A stretch of DNA of 64,000 bases from contig MU853180.1 of the NCBI GenBank assembly GCA_033085395.1, positions 62,001 through 126,000 on the forward strand. The letters run 5' to 3'. This document shows, piece by piece, positions 34,428 through 45,593 of this stretch. The position numbers were made by a program, and so were the translations under genes. The DNA is from Xanthoparmelia taractica. Its lineage: Eukaryota; Ascomycota; Lecanoromycetes; Lecanorales; Parmeliaceae. Numbering within the stretch: position 1 is the first letter of the stretch; each line of letters opens with the position of its first letter. The notes below the pieces were generated by a model. It was not told where the DNA came from and did no database searches. It saw only the letters and a list, made by a program, of their open reading frames with translations.

Positions 34428-35550
34428 GATTTAAATTATCTCGAACTTCAGTACATGATATGGTATTAATGTTTTGAGATGATTAAGGTTGAGTCGCGTA
34501 GATCAGGTCCAGTAAATGCCGGAGTATTTTTTTGAAATGAGTACAGATAGATTATCATTGGGCGGCCTGTCAATTCAAGGAAAAACCTTCTCGCAAAATG
34601 TGGAATATTTTGTTATCGATAAGTATACGGGTGGCTAAATGTACAAAATATTAGTATACGCGCCGGCGGCTGCGCGGCTATATGCTTCAGCCCTGTGAGG
34701 TGGAGGATCCCAAACTCTAAGAACTATGGCTTGGACAATGTAAAAGAGTAGAGCAACATCCACAAGATCTTGAATCGCACCGAGATACTTATTTATAGTT
34801 ATACTCGCTGCAGTACATCGAAACAAAAGGGATTATGCCTCATCAGAATGACCAGACAATGTCTTTTTTCAAAACCTGCATGTACGGACTTCGAACCCTC
34901 AAAGATGGTTCCATCTTGCTGTTATTGCATCTGCCTCCACCCTCCACCCTCCACCGGAAACTTCAAACCCTCATTCTCCGCCACACCAAACAAAATTCTA
35001 GCAAAGTACAACACAGCCAATAAAAAAGCCCATGGTTCACTGGATGGTGGTGGGGTATCTGGCGGTGATTATTGGCAAGTTGGGGGGGGGGAGTTAGGGA
35101 TGCCGGGTAATCCTCTTAGTGGTGTCTTCCATTGTTCTTTTATTTTGTGCGGGAGGGAGGGATGGAAAGGGGTGAGAGGCGACTATGGGAGAGGAGAGGT
35201 TCTCTGTCATGTGATGTTTCTGGTCTGTGTCAAAAGAAAGAAAGAGAGAAAGAAAGAAAGATGCATGGGAAGGTTTAGCTGGCAAAAGTTTGTAGAAACT
35301 GATCAATTAGGCCTGCATGTTGGGTTTTGGCCGTGGCACATCTCCATTGTGCCACAACCCGCTGCGATATCAACCTTTCCATGTCCAACATCGGATTTCA
35401 TAGTACTATGCATGAAGCAAACCACCAAGGCTGTCACCGTTCAAGCCATCTCTGCCAGTATCCGTCTGTCCAACCTTGTGGCAATTGCAGTTGTAAAGGG
35501 CTGCCATGTCAATGCTCCTGATCTTCCGGCGATTTCCTTCAAAGCTATGC
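34428..35550. other. Sparse region with simple repeats
   Basis: About 1.1 kb without a supported gene. It includes a G10 run (35082-35091) and a GAAA-rich purine tract (about 35231-35261). A 290-codon open frame on the plus strand covers 34770-35642 but was rejected as a chance frame. Confidence 0.45.
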
Positions 35551-36418
35551 CTAGAAGTAATATAGGTCGACCCTTGAACCAAACCATGACTGGCCGGGGT
35601 AGAACACCAACTGGAACGCCAACGAGAAACGACGAGGCCTAAGACGATGCCAATTAAGCCCATGTGTGAAGTCTGTGTGTTCGATTTTGAAGGGGGCGAG
35701 TTCTGAAGTCAGTCCCTCGATCCTGAAGGCAGGCGCTTTTCCTAGAATTCTGGAGAAAGAGCGCCCGAGCCTCCACAGCGATTCGGCGTCTTCGGGAACA
35801 TATGCTACGGTGGCTTCCTCCGAAAGCATCCCGTGGATAATATCCATGTACAAAACATCCCGCTGGCAGCACGTGTTCCAGTAGCGTATGCGTAGATGGC
35901 GGATATTGTTGCGACCGACTTCACCAATATTTCGAAGCCAGAGAAAAATAGCTAGGAAACAACCGCCATGTTCGACATAGAACAGGAAGCAATGATGGTG
36001 AAAAAAGAGCGCGAGGCCTTCATCCCGTATTTGCTTGCAGGTACGGTACAGGCTCGAATGAGCCTTGACGTTCTGCAGACTGTCGTAGCAAGGGATTCCC
36101 TCTGTGTGTCCTATCATTGGGGTTTCGGGACCTCCGCAGTACAGCCAATCCGTCGAGCTGGACACCAATCTGTAAACCTCGTTCCGAAGCTCGCTTGGCA
36201 GTTTTAGAAACGGGAAGGGACTATGTGACTAATGAGCAGGTGCTCTGGGCCTGTTCAGGTTATACTGAGCGGAATACTGACTGGTTTTCATCATGTGCAA
36301 CCAAACGCAAGACCTTCTTCTCTTTGTTGCCCGAGTAGGGAAGACCGCGTAGTCGAAGTAGATGTTGGAGCTCAGCATTTGTCTGCTTGGTGTAGTCATC
36401 GCCATGTTTCCAAACCAT
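35551..36418 (-). CDS. SAP-motif plus F-box-like protein
   Basis: Two exons, 36418-36282 and 36220-35551, with a 61-bp intron (GTCAGT..CATAG, phase 2), giving 268 aa. The first exon starts MVWKHGDDYTKQTNAELQHL and continues LLRLRGLPYSGNKEKKVLRL, which fits a SAP helix-extension-helix DNA/RNA-binding motif. The splice leads straight into FPFLKLPSELRNEVYRLVSS, the F-box-like/2EXR start seen in expanded fungal families. Then come LYRTCKQIRDEGLALFF and FLWLRNIGEVGRNNIRHLRI. The second exon is certain as an open frame, and the first depends on one splice call. It may act as a nuclear adaptor, but the role is unknown. It lies in a gene-poor stretch, consistent with a young or fast-evolving gene. 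Confidence 0.7.
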
Positions 36419-36562
36419 GTTGGCCTAGAAAAGTGAAGGTAGCAGAGACCTGAGGATCCCAACCCAGTAGATGTTCACGAGCTATGGTAGTATCACTTGC
36501 TGCAGAAGAAGTCGGATAGGACAACAGTCTTGGTTGATGTAGATAGCGTGCAAGTTGGAAGA

Positions 36563-37310
36563 CTAGATTTGTGTGTTGGAATGGTTTTTAAATGATGGAA
36601 AAAGCAAGTGGGCGATGCCTAGTAGCGAGTACTGAAACGCTTGCGTTGGGGTAACCGTGAACAACGCCGTGAACATTGCAAAGTATTCAGACCAATCATT
36701 CGCTGGAAAGTGAACGTTCAACATCGCGGAAGGACATCCATAGAACCACAAGTGGATTGAATTGCTTGAAAGTGACAAATTGCACTGTCCAATACTGAAG
36801 AGAGGTGATGCATCGGAAAACCCCAAACGCGAGGAGAAGAGCTGGGCTGATGTGGTAAAGGGCCTGGTGGAGTGACTTCGAAGAACTTCCTACACCTGAT
36901 CTACAAACAGCAATTGATAGTGAGTTCATGGGGTTGATGAGAAAGAGAAAGAGTTGACGGTTAGGTGTGCCAGAAGATGTTCCCATATTTGTCCCGTGGC
37001 TCCTCGGTCATATAGACTGAAGGCAACAGTGTAGGTGGATAGACCGACGAGGCATGCATAGGACATTACGGAACTCATAAGAAGATCTCTTAAGATGCTA
37101 CTCTCCAACAATCTTACGTGCAATGCAGGATGACACAGAGCACGGTAGCCGGAGACATGCCCGTGGTGGGCGAGGAGCGGACGAGAGAAGCCATGTGCCC
37201 ATCTGTATCTTTAGCAGCCGGTATGAGAGAAGACAGCCAATATGGTCTTTCAAGCGCCGGATGCGTCATACCGCGCAGACATTTTCTTTCGACTAATAGT
37301 TTCAAATTTC
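36563..37310 (-). other. Possible multi-exon membrane protein or its remnant
   Basis: Several short minus-strand frames follow each other and are hydrophobic: 37114-37305, 36926-37123 (SYACLVGLSTYTVAFSLY), 36696-36986 (ALLLAFGVFRCITSLQYWTV) and 36563-36826 (FPANDWSEYFAMFTALFTV). Candidate donors (GTAAGA near 37115) and acceptors (TTTGTAG near 36901) exist, but I could not build a chain with consistent phase. It may be a polytopic membrane protein with several introns, possibly of the fungal wax-synthase-like type, or a decayed copy. The exon model is not established. Confidence 0.25.
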
Positions 37311-39161
37311 AGGGAGGTCGATGCGTGGGGATCCTATTGGCTACCTGGCTAAGACTTTTGGAAAACATACGATCAGTACCCCAAGTTGAAGCAAGCAATG
37401 TTACTTACGGACGATGGCCGTAAACATCCCAGGACCTTTATATCTGATCAGCACCCCCAGGGGAGTAAGACCCTATCACCGGTGGGCGATGGCCAGACTC
37501 ATCTCAAGACCAAACTTTCGTGTAGACTTGGGCGAAGCCAATCAAACTTCGGGATCATGAGGAATATCAAGCCGGACAGAGCGCCTTCATACTGAAGAGA
37601 ATTCTCAATTATTTTCTCCCGCCCCTGGACATGTAGCGACATAGAGAGTTTGGTATATCGGGACTACCAGTGCCATTTTTGCTGGTACCGATGGCCCCAC
37701 TCGTGGCCAAGGGTCCAAGAGAAGGCGGGAATAATGATATCGTGAGTCGAAAGTATATCGAAGGGTTAAAGTAGCTTCCGCGTGCTCATCTGCCGACACG
37801 ATGGAGCCAAGGCAAGTGCTGCTGGAAAGGAGCAGTGCGGAATGTTGATGATGCTATTATAAAGGGATCGATTTGGAGAAATCGTTGTACGAAGTACAGG
37901 CAAGAGCGGTGATGATATATTTATTGAGAGTCTGGAGGCAGCCCTTTTCTCATGACCGTGGCTGCTGATTGCTGGAAATACGATTTGTGAGGAAGCTTTT
38001 TCTCGCGCATGAGCCCGTTTCATCAACGTCCGATCTACTAAGTATACTTTATTCAATTGGTGCTAAGCCACCGAATATCAACATCATCATCATTCCTTTA
38101 TAAATTCTCCGGCTAAAGTCGTCTTGGTTGGATGATGATCTTATCCCTCAAGCCCTTTGATGCAGACACAAGAGAGGTAGCGGGGGTTTTAAGAGGCTTG
38201 GAGGATAGTACTTCCAGTGTAACAAATATCAAACGATCATCGTTGCTGCATGTCACAAAGTCTTTTTTCATATACTTTTTGGAATAAGTACTTTGTACTT
38301 TGATACTCTGATACTTTTGTGTGATACTTTTTCTTTATTATATTTTGTACGATTAACTTCCGATAATTTAGTGCATGAATCTGAGGTATCATCCCACGCA
38401 CAACGGGCCCTTGGGGTGTCCCTTGCGCCTCGGCAGTGCCATGATATCCTTGCAAGTGCAGTATCACTAGAAATTACTCTCTACTCTAACGGGTTAGCAT
38501 CCCAAGGGAACCTGCATCCCCCGGAGCCCCGGTGATGCCGTTGCAGACTTAATCTCTCCTTTGGTCTTCCCCCCCCAATCTTAGACCATCATAGCCCTTA
38601 TACAACCCTGACTCGGCGTATTTTCCAACCTAGAAAATAATATTGTCCCATTCTCCAAATTCAAATCAGTCCACAGGGAAGAAAGAAGCCCGTTCCATCA
38701 CCATGCTGCCCCTGTCTGTTTCTGTTTGGGGCCCCGACGTGGGTGAGTCCTTCCTTCCTTCTCTCTTTCCTTCCCTTCTTCTTCTTTCTCTTATTCACTC
38801 CCTCACCCAGCAAACAATAATAATATTGCTTCACTTGCACCATTATTATTTTCTGTTGCAAGCATTGACTCCTGCACCAAAACAGCCGATCGTGCCGTTG
38901 TCCAGCTCCCTGGGAATCTGTGCCTCCCGTACCTGCATTTGCCCGCGTCTGAAGGTAAAACAAGCGACAGCCTATTAAACATCCTTCATGCCGCACTGAC
39001 AAAAGGGCAAGCTGGTCGTCTGTGTGCGCTGCCTATCAACACCACTGTGAAATAGCAGTATCTACAGGTCCAATTGAAAACCCATTTGGCAAGCTTCTTG
39101 ACACTGGGCTTGCATTGAGCCGCTCCAATCGTTCCCGAAGCCTAGTCAATCGGCCTTCAGC
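37311..39161. other. Intergenic region upstream of the DENN gene
   Basis: About 1.85 kb with no supported coding. It includes a T-rich stretch near 38270-38350 and C/T-rich microsatellite-like sequence (about 38750-38800), probably part of the DENN gene leader or promoter. Short upstream ATGs (38703 and others) precede the chosen DENN start, so a spliced 5' leader or an extra upstream exon is possible. Confidence 0.4.
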
Positions 39162-42100
39162 ATGGGCCCTTCAATCAGGGACACCTTTTCCCCACGTCCT
39201 CGGACTCGGACCGGCGACCGAGAGAGGCCTACCACACGCGACCATGGCGAACACTCTCTTATGATCCCAAGCCGAACCTCCTCTCTCCATTCCCGCATCA
39301 CACAGCCTATACCGTCGACGTTCAGCATCAAGCCTAACCAGCGGACACCCAAGACTCTCACTCATGCGTATATGGTATGTGGAGTCGGACGAGAGCCATC
39401 GCAATGGGTCAAAGCACCGCCGCCACCTCAGGGAAAGATTGGCCACATGAAGGGTGCCATTGGTCAATTCTGGCTGCCAGAGATTTTGGGAAGCAGCCCA
39501 AGGCTGGAGCAGGACAATGAGATTGCACGTGCTCTATACGCTGCTATGAGGGTGGGCTACGGATACCGTTTTCCCATTCGCTGTGGGACACTGGGACTGA
39601 CATGGATAGGCTTGCTTTCCTCACGACGTTGAAATATGCACTGGCCGAAGTCAGCCACACTGCGTACACCACTCCTTTGTCCTACAACAAGATTCATCAC
39701 ACACCCTCTACGGCATTGCACTCCGAGTCTGGTCCAGAGCAGACGAAAAGCGCGCGGATACGATCCGAGACCTGCGAAGAAAAACCGAGTCGGACTATTA
39801 TGAGTCTTCGGACGAGACCTATTGGATCCCATACTGTTTGAGCTTTCTATCACGGTATCCTCTGTACGACCTTCTGGGAGACTATCTACGTGGGATGTGG
39901 ATTCACTGGAATAAAGCTACCAATCTATTCCATGCCGAAGAGGTATCGCGCATACTCAGCTTCCCAGCCCCAAGATTGAACGACCTTGTAAGAATAGATA
40001 TGAAAGACTACGCTCTGTGCTACCAATTCCCCTCGTCACCCACCGGCTTTCAGAACTTCGGCATGTGGCCATTATTTACTTGTCTCTCCGTCCCCAACAT
40101 CGTTGGCGTCATCGAAGCTGCAGTATCAGCAACTCGAAGAATCATCTTCGTTAGTCACCACCCCGCCATGCTTACTGTTGCTACCGAGACTATCCGCCAC
40201 TGCGTCCGAGTCTACGAATGGAGCGGCTTGTACGTACCAGTCGTTCATGCACGGCATGCAAAAGAGCTCGTGCAAGAGCCGGGACCATACATGCTGGGTA
40301 TCACAGCCGAATGCCGAAGCCTTTTCACCGCGCCCTCCGACGCTCTGGTCATTGACCTTGACCGCAACTATGTCATGACCTCAGCACCTCCTACTGTGCT
40401 AACATCTGGTCAAAGAGCCAAGATGATCTCTCGACTGACCAACGCTTTGAGTGGTGATGTTGCACCTGCTGGTGTTCCTAGCCATTTACGATCCGCTTAT
40501 GGTGGTGGCAAGCTGATTCCGGCTGGTCAGATAATTGTCATGAGAGGAGAAGTGGAGAGCGTGGAGAACCCCCCGTGGTGGAATCAAGATAGCGTTATGG
40601 GTGTCATGGACCATGTCTGCGAGAAGCTTGTAAGTTGAGAAGCCGATTAAAAGGAAAAGATGGCACGCTGATCGAGGATTGCAGGGTCGTAACACTGGCA
40701 TGAAAGCTATCTTCGGTAGCTCGGTCAAGAAGCCATTGATGACCAAGGTCTCCATGCGCCATCTCAACGAAATTGTCCGAGAACGCAACCAATACTCTAG
40801 AGATGCAATGGAAGCATGGCAAGATTTTATCAACCTCAAGGGTAGGATGGATGGCGAGCTTTCCAAGGTCACCAAGCGGAATAATTTCCTTGTGGATGAG
40901 CTTGAAAGTTGGAAGCAACAGGTAGGAATCCCTCATTTCAATGATCCGCGACTGCGTATTGACAGCATTGACAGTTCCTCAAATTCCAAGCTTTCGCCGA
41001 ACAGCTTACTAAAGAGACACAAGAGCTCAAGGTCAAGATCGAGACTCACAAACGCGAAAACCGCCGTCTCACATCTCTTATCGAGCAACACAAAGATGAT
41101 GCTACTCGCCTCACCCAGCGTCTCAATGGCACAGAGAAGCAACGCGACGATGCCCTTGAAGCGCTTGTTCTCCAGCAAGACATTGCCGAAGAGCTCGAGC
41201 GTGAGCGGAAGCGCAACAAGAAAGAGCTCTCGGCGCTCCAGCACACAAATGCCACCATTGTCCGCCAACGCGACGAGTCCCGACGGGTGGTTCTCCACCT
41301 TCGCAGCCTCATCGACGGGCAGACTCACCACATGGAGCACATTGTGCGCTCCCTCAACGAGACTCCTGAACTAAGCAACTATATCCAAGAAGGTTACGAA
41401 GATTTGCCCGAGGACGTTGAAGACCACGAATCCTACTCAGGCAGCGAGGCCGCTCGGCATGACCCGAACTTGCTCAGTGAGTCGCGCCGTTCAGTCTTAC
41501 GGACAAGCACGGATGATGGCACCAAGATCGGGGACGAGAAAGTCACCCCAGAAATGGAATCCCGTTTCTTTACCCCACTTACCGGCAATTCCCGTGGTAA
41601 TCGCCTTAGCATGTCTGACGTTGCCGATCGTCATCTTCGGGACAAAACTGATGCCATTGCCTACATCATCCGCAATATCAGCGACCAATGTGCCGCTGCC
41701 GTCGAAGGTCTCCACCTTGCACACAATGCTGAGAATGAAGATGGCGACCCCGTCGAGCTTGAACTTCAGCCCAGCTCGTCCAACATGGCCCACAAGCACA
41801 CCCAATCCGACGGCGACGTAAGTATGCACACTGATGTCAGCCAACTCGGCGCCAGCGACGACTCGGCCGACCACGACAGCGGCCATGGCGAATCCACTGG
41901 GTTTCTAACCCCCAGCAACGAAAATGGCCGCAGCCGAAGCCGAACCTCGAGCATTCCCCCGACACCTGATCTCGTTAGTAGTCATGAGGTCAGGAGCAGT
42001 ACCAGTATGAGCGGATATAGTAATAGTACCGCACAAACCGGCCCAGGAAGGGATAGCTTGCAACAAGATTTACAAGAAAAAAGTAACGGCGTCAAGATCC

Positions 42101-42213
42101 TCGATGTTGACGACGCCGCGCACGACAGTGGGGCAGAAGTTGGACAGAACGAGGTTGTCAAGAAAAAAGTGAGCGAAATGAGACCAGTGGTCGCCAGGAT
42201 AGTGCCTGCATGA
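39162..42213 (+). CDS. DENN (AEX-3) domain protein, putative Rab exchange factor
   Basis: Four exons: 39162-39551, 39610-40629, 40685-40921 and 40975-42213. Introns are 58, 55 and 53 bp, all phase 0, and the product is 961 aa. The first splice (GTGGGC..GATAG) joins ARALYAAMR to ACFPHDVEICTGRSQPH. The upstream DENN part has LTHAYMVCGVGREPSQW and FWLPEILGSSPRLEQDNEIA. The core DENN has WPLFTCLSVPNIVGVIEAAV and FVSHHPAMLTVATETIRHCV, then DALVIDLDRNYV. After it comes a long coiled coil (about 620-720, ETQELKVKIETHKRENRRLT). The tail is acidic and Ser-rich. DENN proteins act as GDP-GTP exchange factors for Rabs; the specific Rab is unknown. The first ATG after an in-frame stop is 39162, so a further 5' exon cannot be excluded. 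Confidence 0.9.
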
Positions 42214-43207
42214 ATGTTGATGTTTTGATATATTGTGGCGTCTCTTATCATGCTTGGTACTGCCCGATTCTTGTTTGGAGATAATCATGCCTGCCTGGGA
42301 ACATAATCTTCGATATGCGTACATTGTAATGGTAACATGTATTGGTCGGCGTCTGTAATTTATATACCTCTTTGCAGGACTCCTGTCATTTATCAAAAGC
42401 ATGCAATTCACTGCTCAGTCTTTCCATGGAAATCCCTCACGACGAGTCTCTCTCTCTCTCTCTTTTACTTGGCTGCACTCTCCTCCAAACCCGCTTCCTC
42501 CTTCCCCCTTCCTGAATCCCCTTCCCTCCTTCAAATACCAAAAGACCCGCCGACTCGACTCGACTCATAGACCCATCCGATTACAAGGCCTCGCTTGAAA
42601 CAGAGACAAATTCAAGCAATCAATCAATCAATCAGTCATTGAATCAGTCAATCACTCGATCGACATACGCGCTACGTCTACACGCGCGCACACGCATCGA
42701 TATGTCTGTGACGACGGTTAATCCTCATGGTTATCCTCATAGTCGTGGTCGCGATTCCAGTCGTGATGTCAGTCGTGTCGTGGGGGTGGGTGTTTATGGA
42801 TTCACCGTTGTCGATGCCGTTGTTTTCGGGTCCAAGGTAGGAAAGGGAGAAAGATGGAGGAAGAGGGAAGAGGGAAGAGGGAAGAGGGAAGAGGGAAGAG
42901 GGAAGAGGGAAGGGATGGATGGATTGCGGGTCCCAGAATGTACCTTATTTTGGCTGCCGTGTTCTACGTGCCAAATGGATATCCTATTTACATATGTATT
43001 CATGTATGTATGTATGCTCGCGAGGTAGACATCTATCTCTATGTAGCAAAGAAAAGAAAGAGAGACCGCGGAATAGCGTATTTACAGATACCATTAATGA
43101 TTACAGATGTACAAGCTCTTTCGTCCCGCTGAAGGAGTGGGAGAACGCAGTATAGATAGTGGACAGATACCAGCAAGGTGAGTACCTTAGGGACTGATAA
43201 AAAGATC
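42214..43207. repeat. Convergent intergenic region with heptamer and CAAT/CAGT microsatellites
   Basis: About 1 kb between the DENN and EME1 3' ends. It carries a (CAAT/CAGT)n-like stretch (about 42617-42656). It also has an almost perfect GGGAAGA heptamer array of about seven units (42861-42912) and short (GTAT)n near 43000. Frames through the array are artefacts of its period. No gene is supported. Confidence 0.7.
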
Positions 43208-45195
43208 TCAAACATCCGTAGACGCCGGATCCGTTTCCATAAAAACCTTGTACAGCCTCCTACTGATCGCAGGGCCGATTTTGCGGTCCGTGAGCGCGCC
43301 ATTACGGTTCGCTGATTTCTAGTTACAAAAAAATCACAATCGATCAGCTCTCTCTGTTTCTGTTTTGCTATGGATGATGGGTGCAACACTTACCTGCAAG
43401 TGCTCCAGGACAAGGGGGCCGTGTTTGCGGAATGCCTTGACGAGGCTGAGCACGCTTGGGTACTCGGACGCGATGCCGTAGGCGATGGGCGGGGTGACGC
43501 GGACGACTTCCTGGAGCATCTTGACAAAGGTGTCGTCTTTGTCCTCGCCGGTTTTGACCTGGCCGGATTCCATGCAGAAGGAGGTCTCGAGGTTCATTCT
43601 CTGCTGTCTGCCGTGTCGTTAGCCGCGTATACAGACAGGTAACTGGTCAAGAGGGAAAGCTTTGGAGATATATACCTGTATGGGATCGTGGAGATGTGCT
43701 GCGTGAAGTTCGCAACCCATTCTGCCGTCTCAAGGGAGGTCATTGTATGATGCACCAAGCACCCGTTCATGACTTGCAACCGCAACAAGGCATCTTCAAT
43801 CATGTCCTCGTCCACAATCTCCACTGAGGCTTTCTTGCGTTTGGGTTGATTTCCTGCGGAAGCCTCGTTGGCGTGAACTTGGCTGAGAACCTTTGCCTGG
43901 TATGCTCGATTCTCTGCCGTGCGATTCTTCCGCATCCATATTTGTAGACCCTCGATCAAGTAGATTGGTATGCAGTTCTCATAGGCGCTCCTCAATCTTG
44001 CAACGTGCGTCTCGACGTCTTGTTCCTCGTGTTGGACCATAGCCAATGCCACGAATTCCTTTGCAGACATTATACACAACACGTGCCTTTCATTTTCGAT
44101 CTGCATATGTTCCAATGGCTCCCAGAGATCTAGCTCAGCGTTCCATCTCGCCTTCATTTTCCGTCTCCATCGAATAACATTGGGTATCGGGCTTTGGTAC
44201 AAAGTCGCATCGACATAGAGGTTTTGAAGGAATTGTCGAATCTGAGTGTCCACAGTTTGACCATGTATTGATGCAGGCAGATGCACTATCATATCCGGTG
44301 TCGAGTCTTTCTTGTCCAGCTTTGACTTGTTAACCTCGGCGATTTCTGCCGCTATACGCTTTTCTTTCGCTTTTTCCTCTTTCTCGAGCCGCCTCTTCTC
44401 CTTTGCGTCTTCTTTCTCTTTCTCCTTCTGCTCCTTTCTTCCCTTTTTCTCTGTTTCTTTCTCGCGCACTTTGGTAGCTTTCTCTTCATCTGTAAGTTTG
44501 GGTTTCCTCGACATTTTACTGGGCCTTGTTTGGGATTGCTTTCTGTCCTCGGATTTAGATAAATTACAGTCATCTACCGAGCTCTTGGCTTGGGCGTTTC
44601 CTTTAATAGCTTTGTCACCCGAAGGTTTGCGGGTATTAGGAGGCTTTCGGCGCGGAAGAGACTGGGATAGAGTCGCCAGCAGCGCTGTGGTCCGTTCCGA
44701 GAGTACTGAGGGAGCATTGGTGGCGTGCACGGTCGCGGAGAGTAGGTCTTCCGGGAGACTGTCATCTGAGTCGTCGCCATGCACTGTTAAAGCGTCAATT
44801 GCCCTCCTTTTCGTGCGAGAAGCCGCTGTTTCGGCGTGGGCTGAGGATGTGAATGTGATAGGGTCAGATCCATCGATCGCGTTCCAGCCGTTGTCATCCT
44901 GCACCTTGCTCTTGAAAATGCTCGGAGATGTCATCATTGGCTTTCTCGACTTGGGTAGCTTCGGGAGCGACTGGACGTCATCTTCGTCACCAGGCACTGG
45001 ACTTAATCTCCTTCTCTTAGATGCACTTTCTGCCCAGCTGTCATTGAAATGTACGTTGCTGTCGAAATCGTCGGATAGATAGAGAAAGTCGTCCTTGGGC
45101 GTGATAGTCCTGGCGATCGGTTTTGCAATGCTCGGAGCGCGCAACGGCGCCTCGTCTTCGGAGCTGAGGAGATCGATGACTTCTCCGAAAGCCAT
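43208..45195 (-). CDS. EME1: EME1/MMS4, partner of the MUS81 structure-specific endonuclease
   Basis: Regulatory subunit of the MUS81 complex that cleaves branched recombination intermediates. Exons are 45195-43676, 43607-43394 and 43318-43208. Introns are 68 bp (GTATAT..GGCAG) and 75 bp (GTAAGT..CTAG). The product is 614 aa. The start MAFGEVIDLLSSEDEAPLRA resembles a SUMO-interacting motif (VIDLLSSEDE). The first 260 residues are disordered, followed by a Lys/Glu-rich coiled coil (KEKEDAKEKRRLEKEEKAKE). The ERCC4-like fold follows (DMIVHLPASIHGQTVDTQIR, CIPIYLIEGLQIWMRKNR). The C-terminal helix-hairpin-helix part is SVLSLVKAFRKHGPLVLEHL then GALTDRKIGPAISRRLYKVF. The last exon is small but gives the conserved end and a stop. 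The longer frame upstream of 45195 starts with a non-ATG codon and was not used. Confidence 0.9.
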
Positions 45196-45593
45196 TGTGA
45201 ATCGTTCTTTGTGTGTGCTTGTAAAAGTCTGGGGGCATTCTCCAGGAAGAACGGGGGCGAAGCCGCAAGTGCGCTCTGTTTTTGTTTTTACCTTGGTAAC
45301 TTCCTCATTGGTTCTTTCCGCAATCACTCGGAGCAAGACGCCCTAAACCCAACAGCATTTGTGCTTGATCGCGCATGAGCAACAAGAAGAGGAAGTCAGA
45401 GCAATAATGCAAATAAAATGAAACAGATCAACTTCACTGATAACAAAACAAAGCAGCAGCAATAGCAATCAACGAAGACTCGGAGTGAAGGTTGTCCAGG
45501 CGAATTAAAAGAAGCGCCTTAAGCGCGCATTTTCTTGGCATTGCTTATTTTTTGGCGGACCATGTTCTTATCCGAGTAAGCAACACGATTCAC
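45196..45593. other. Divergent promoter region of EME1 and the membrane-protein gene
   Basis: 398 bp between the two start codons. No regulatory element was identified. The upstream part of the plus-strand frame (45492-45593) is open but its ATG-less stretch looks non-coding. Confidence 0.35.

Noticed and set aside
34770..35642. 290-codon plus-strand open frame
   Set aside because: Runs through simple-sequence tracts (poly-G, GAAA), has no recognisable domain or signal peptide, and overlaps the 3' end of the SAP/F-box-like gene on the other strand.
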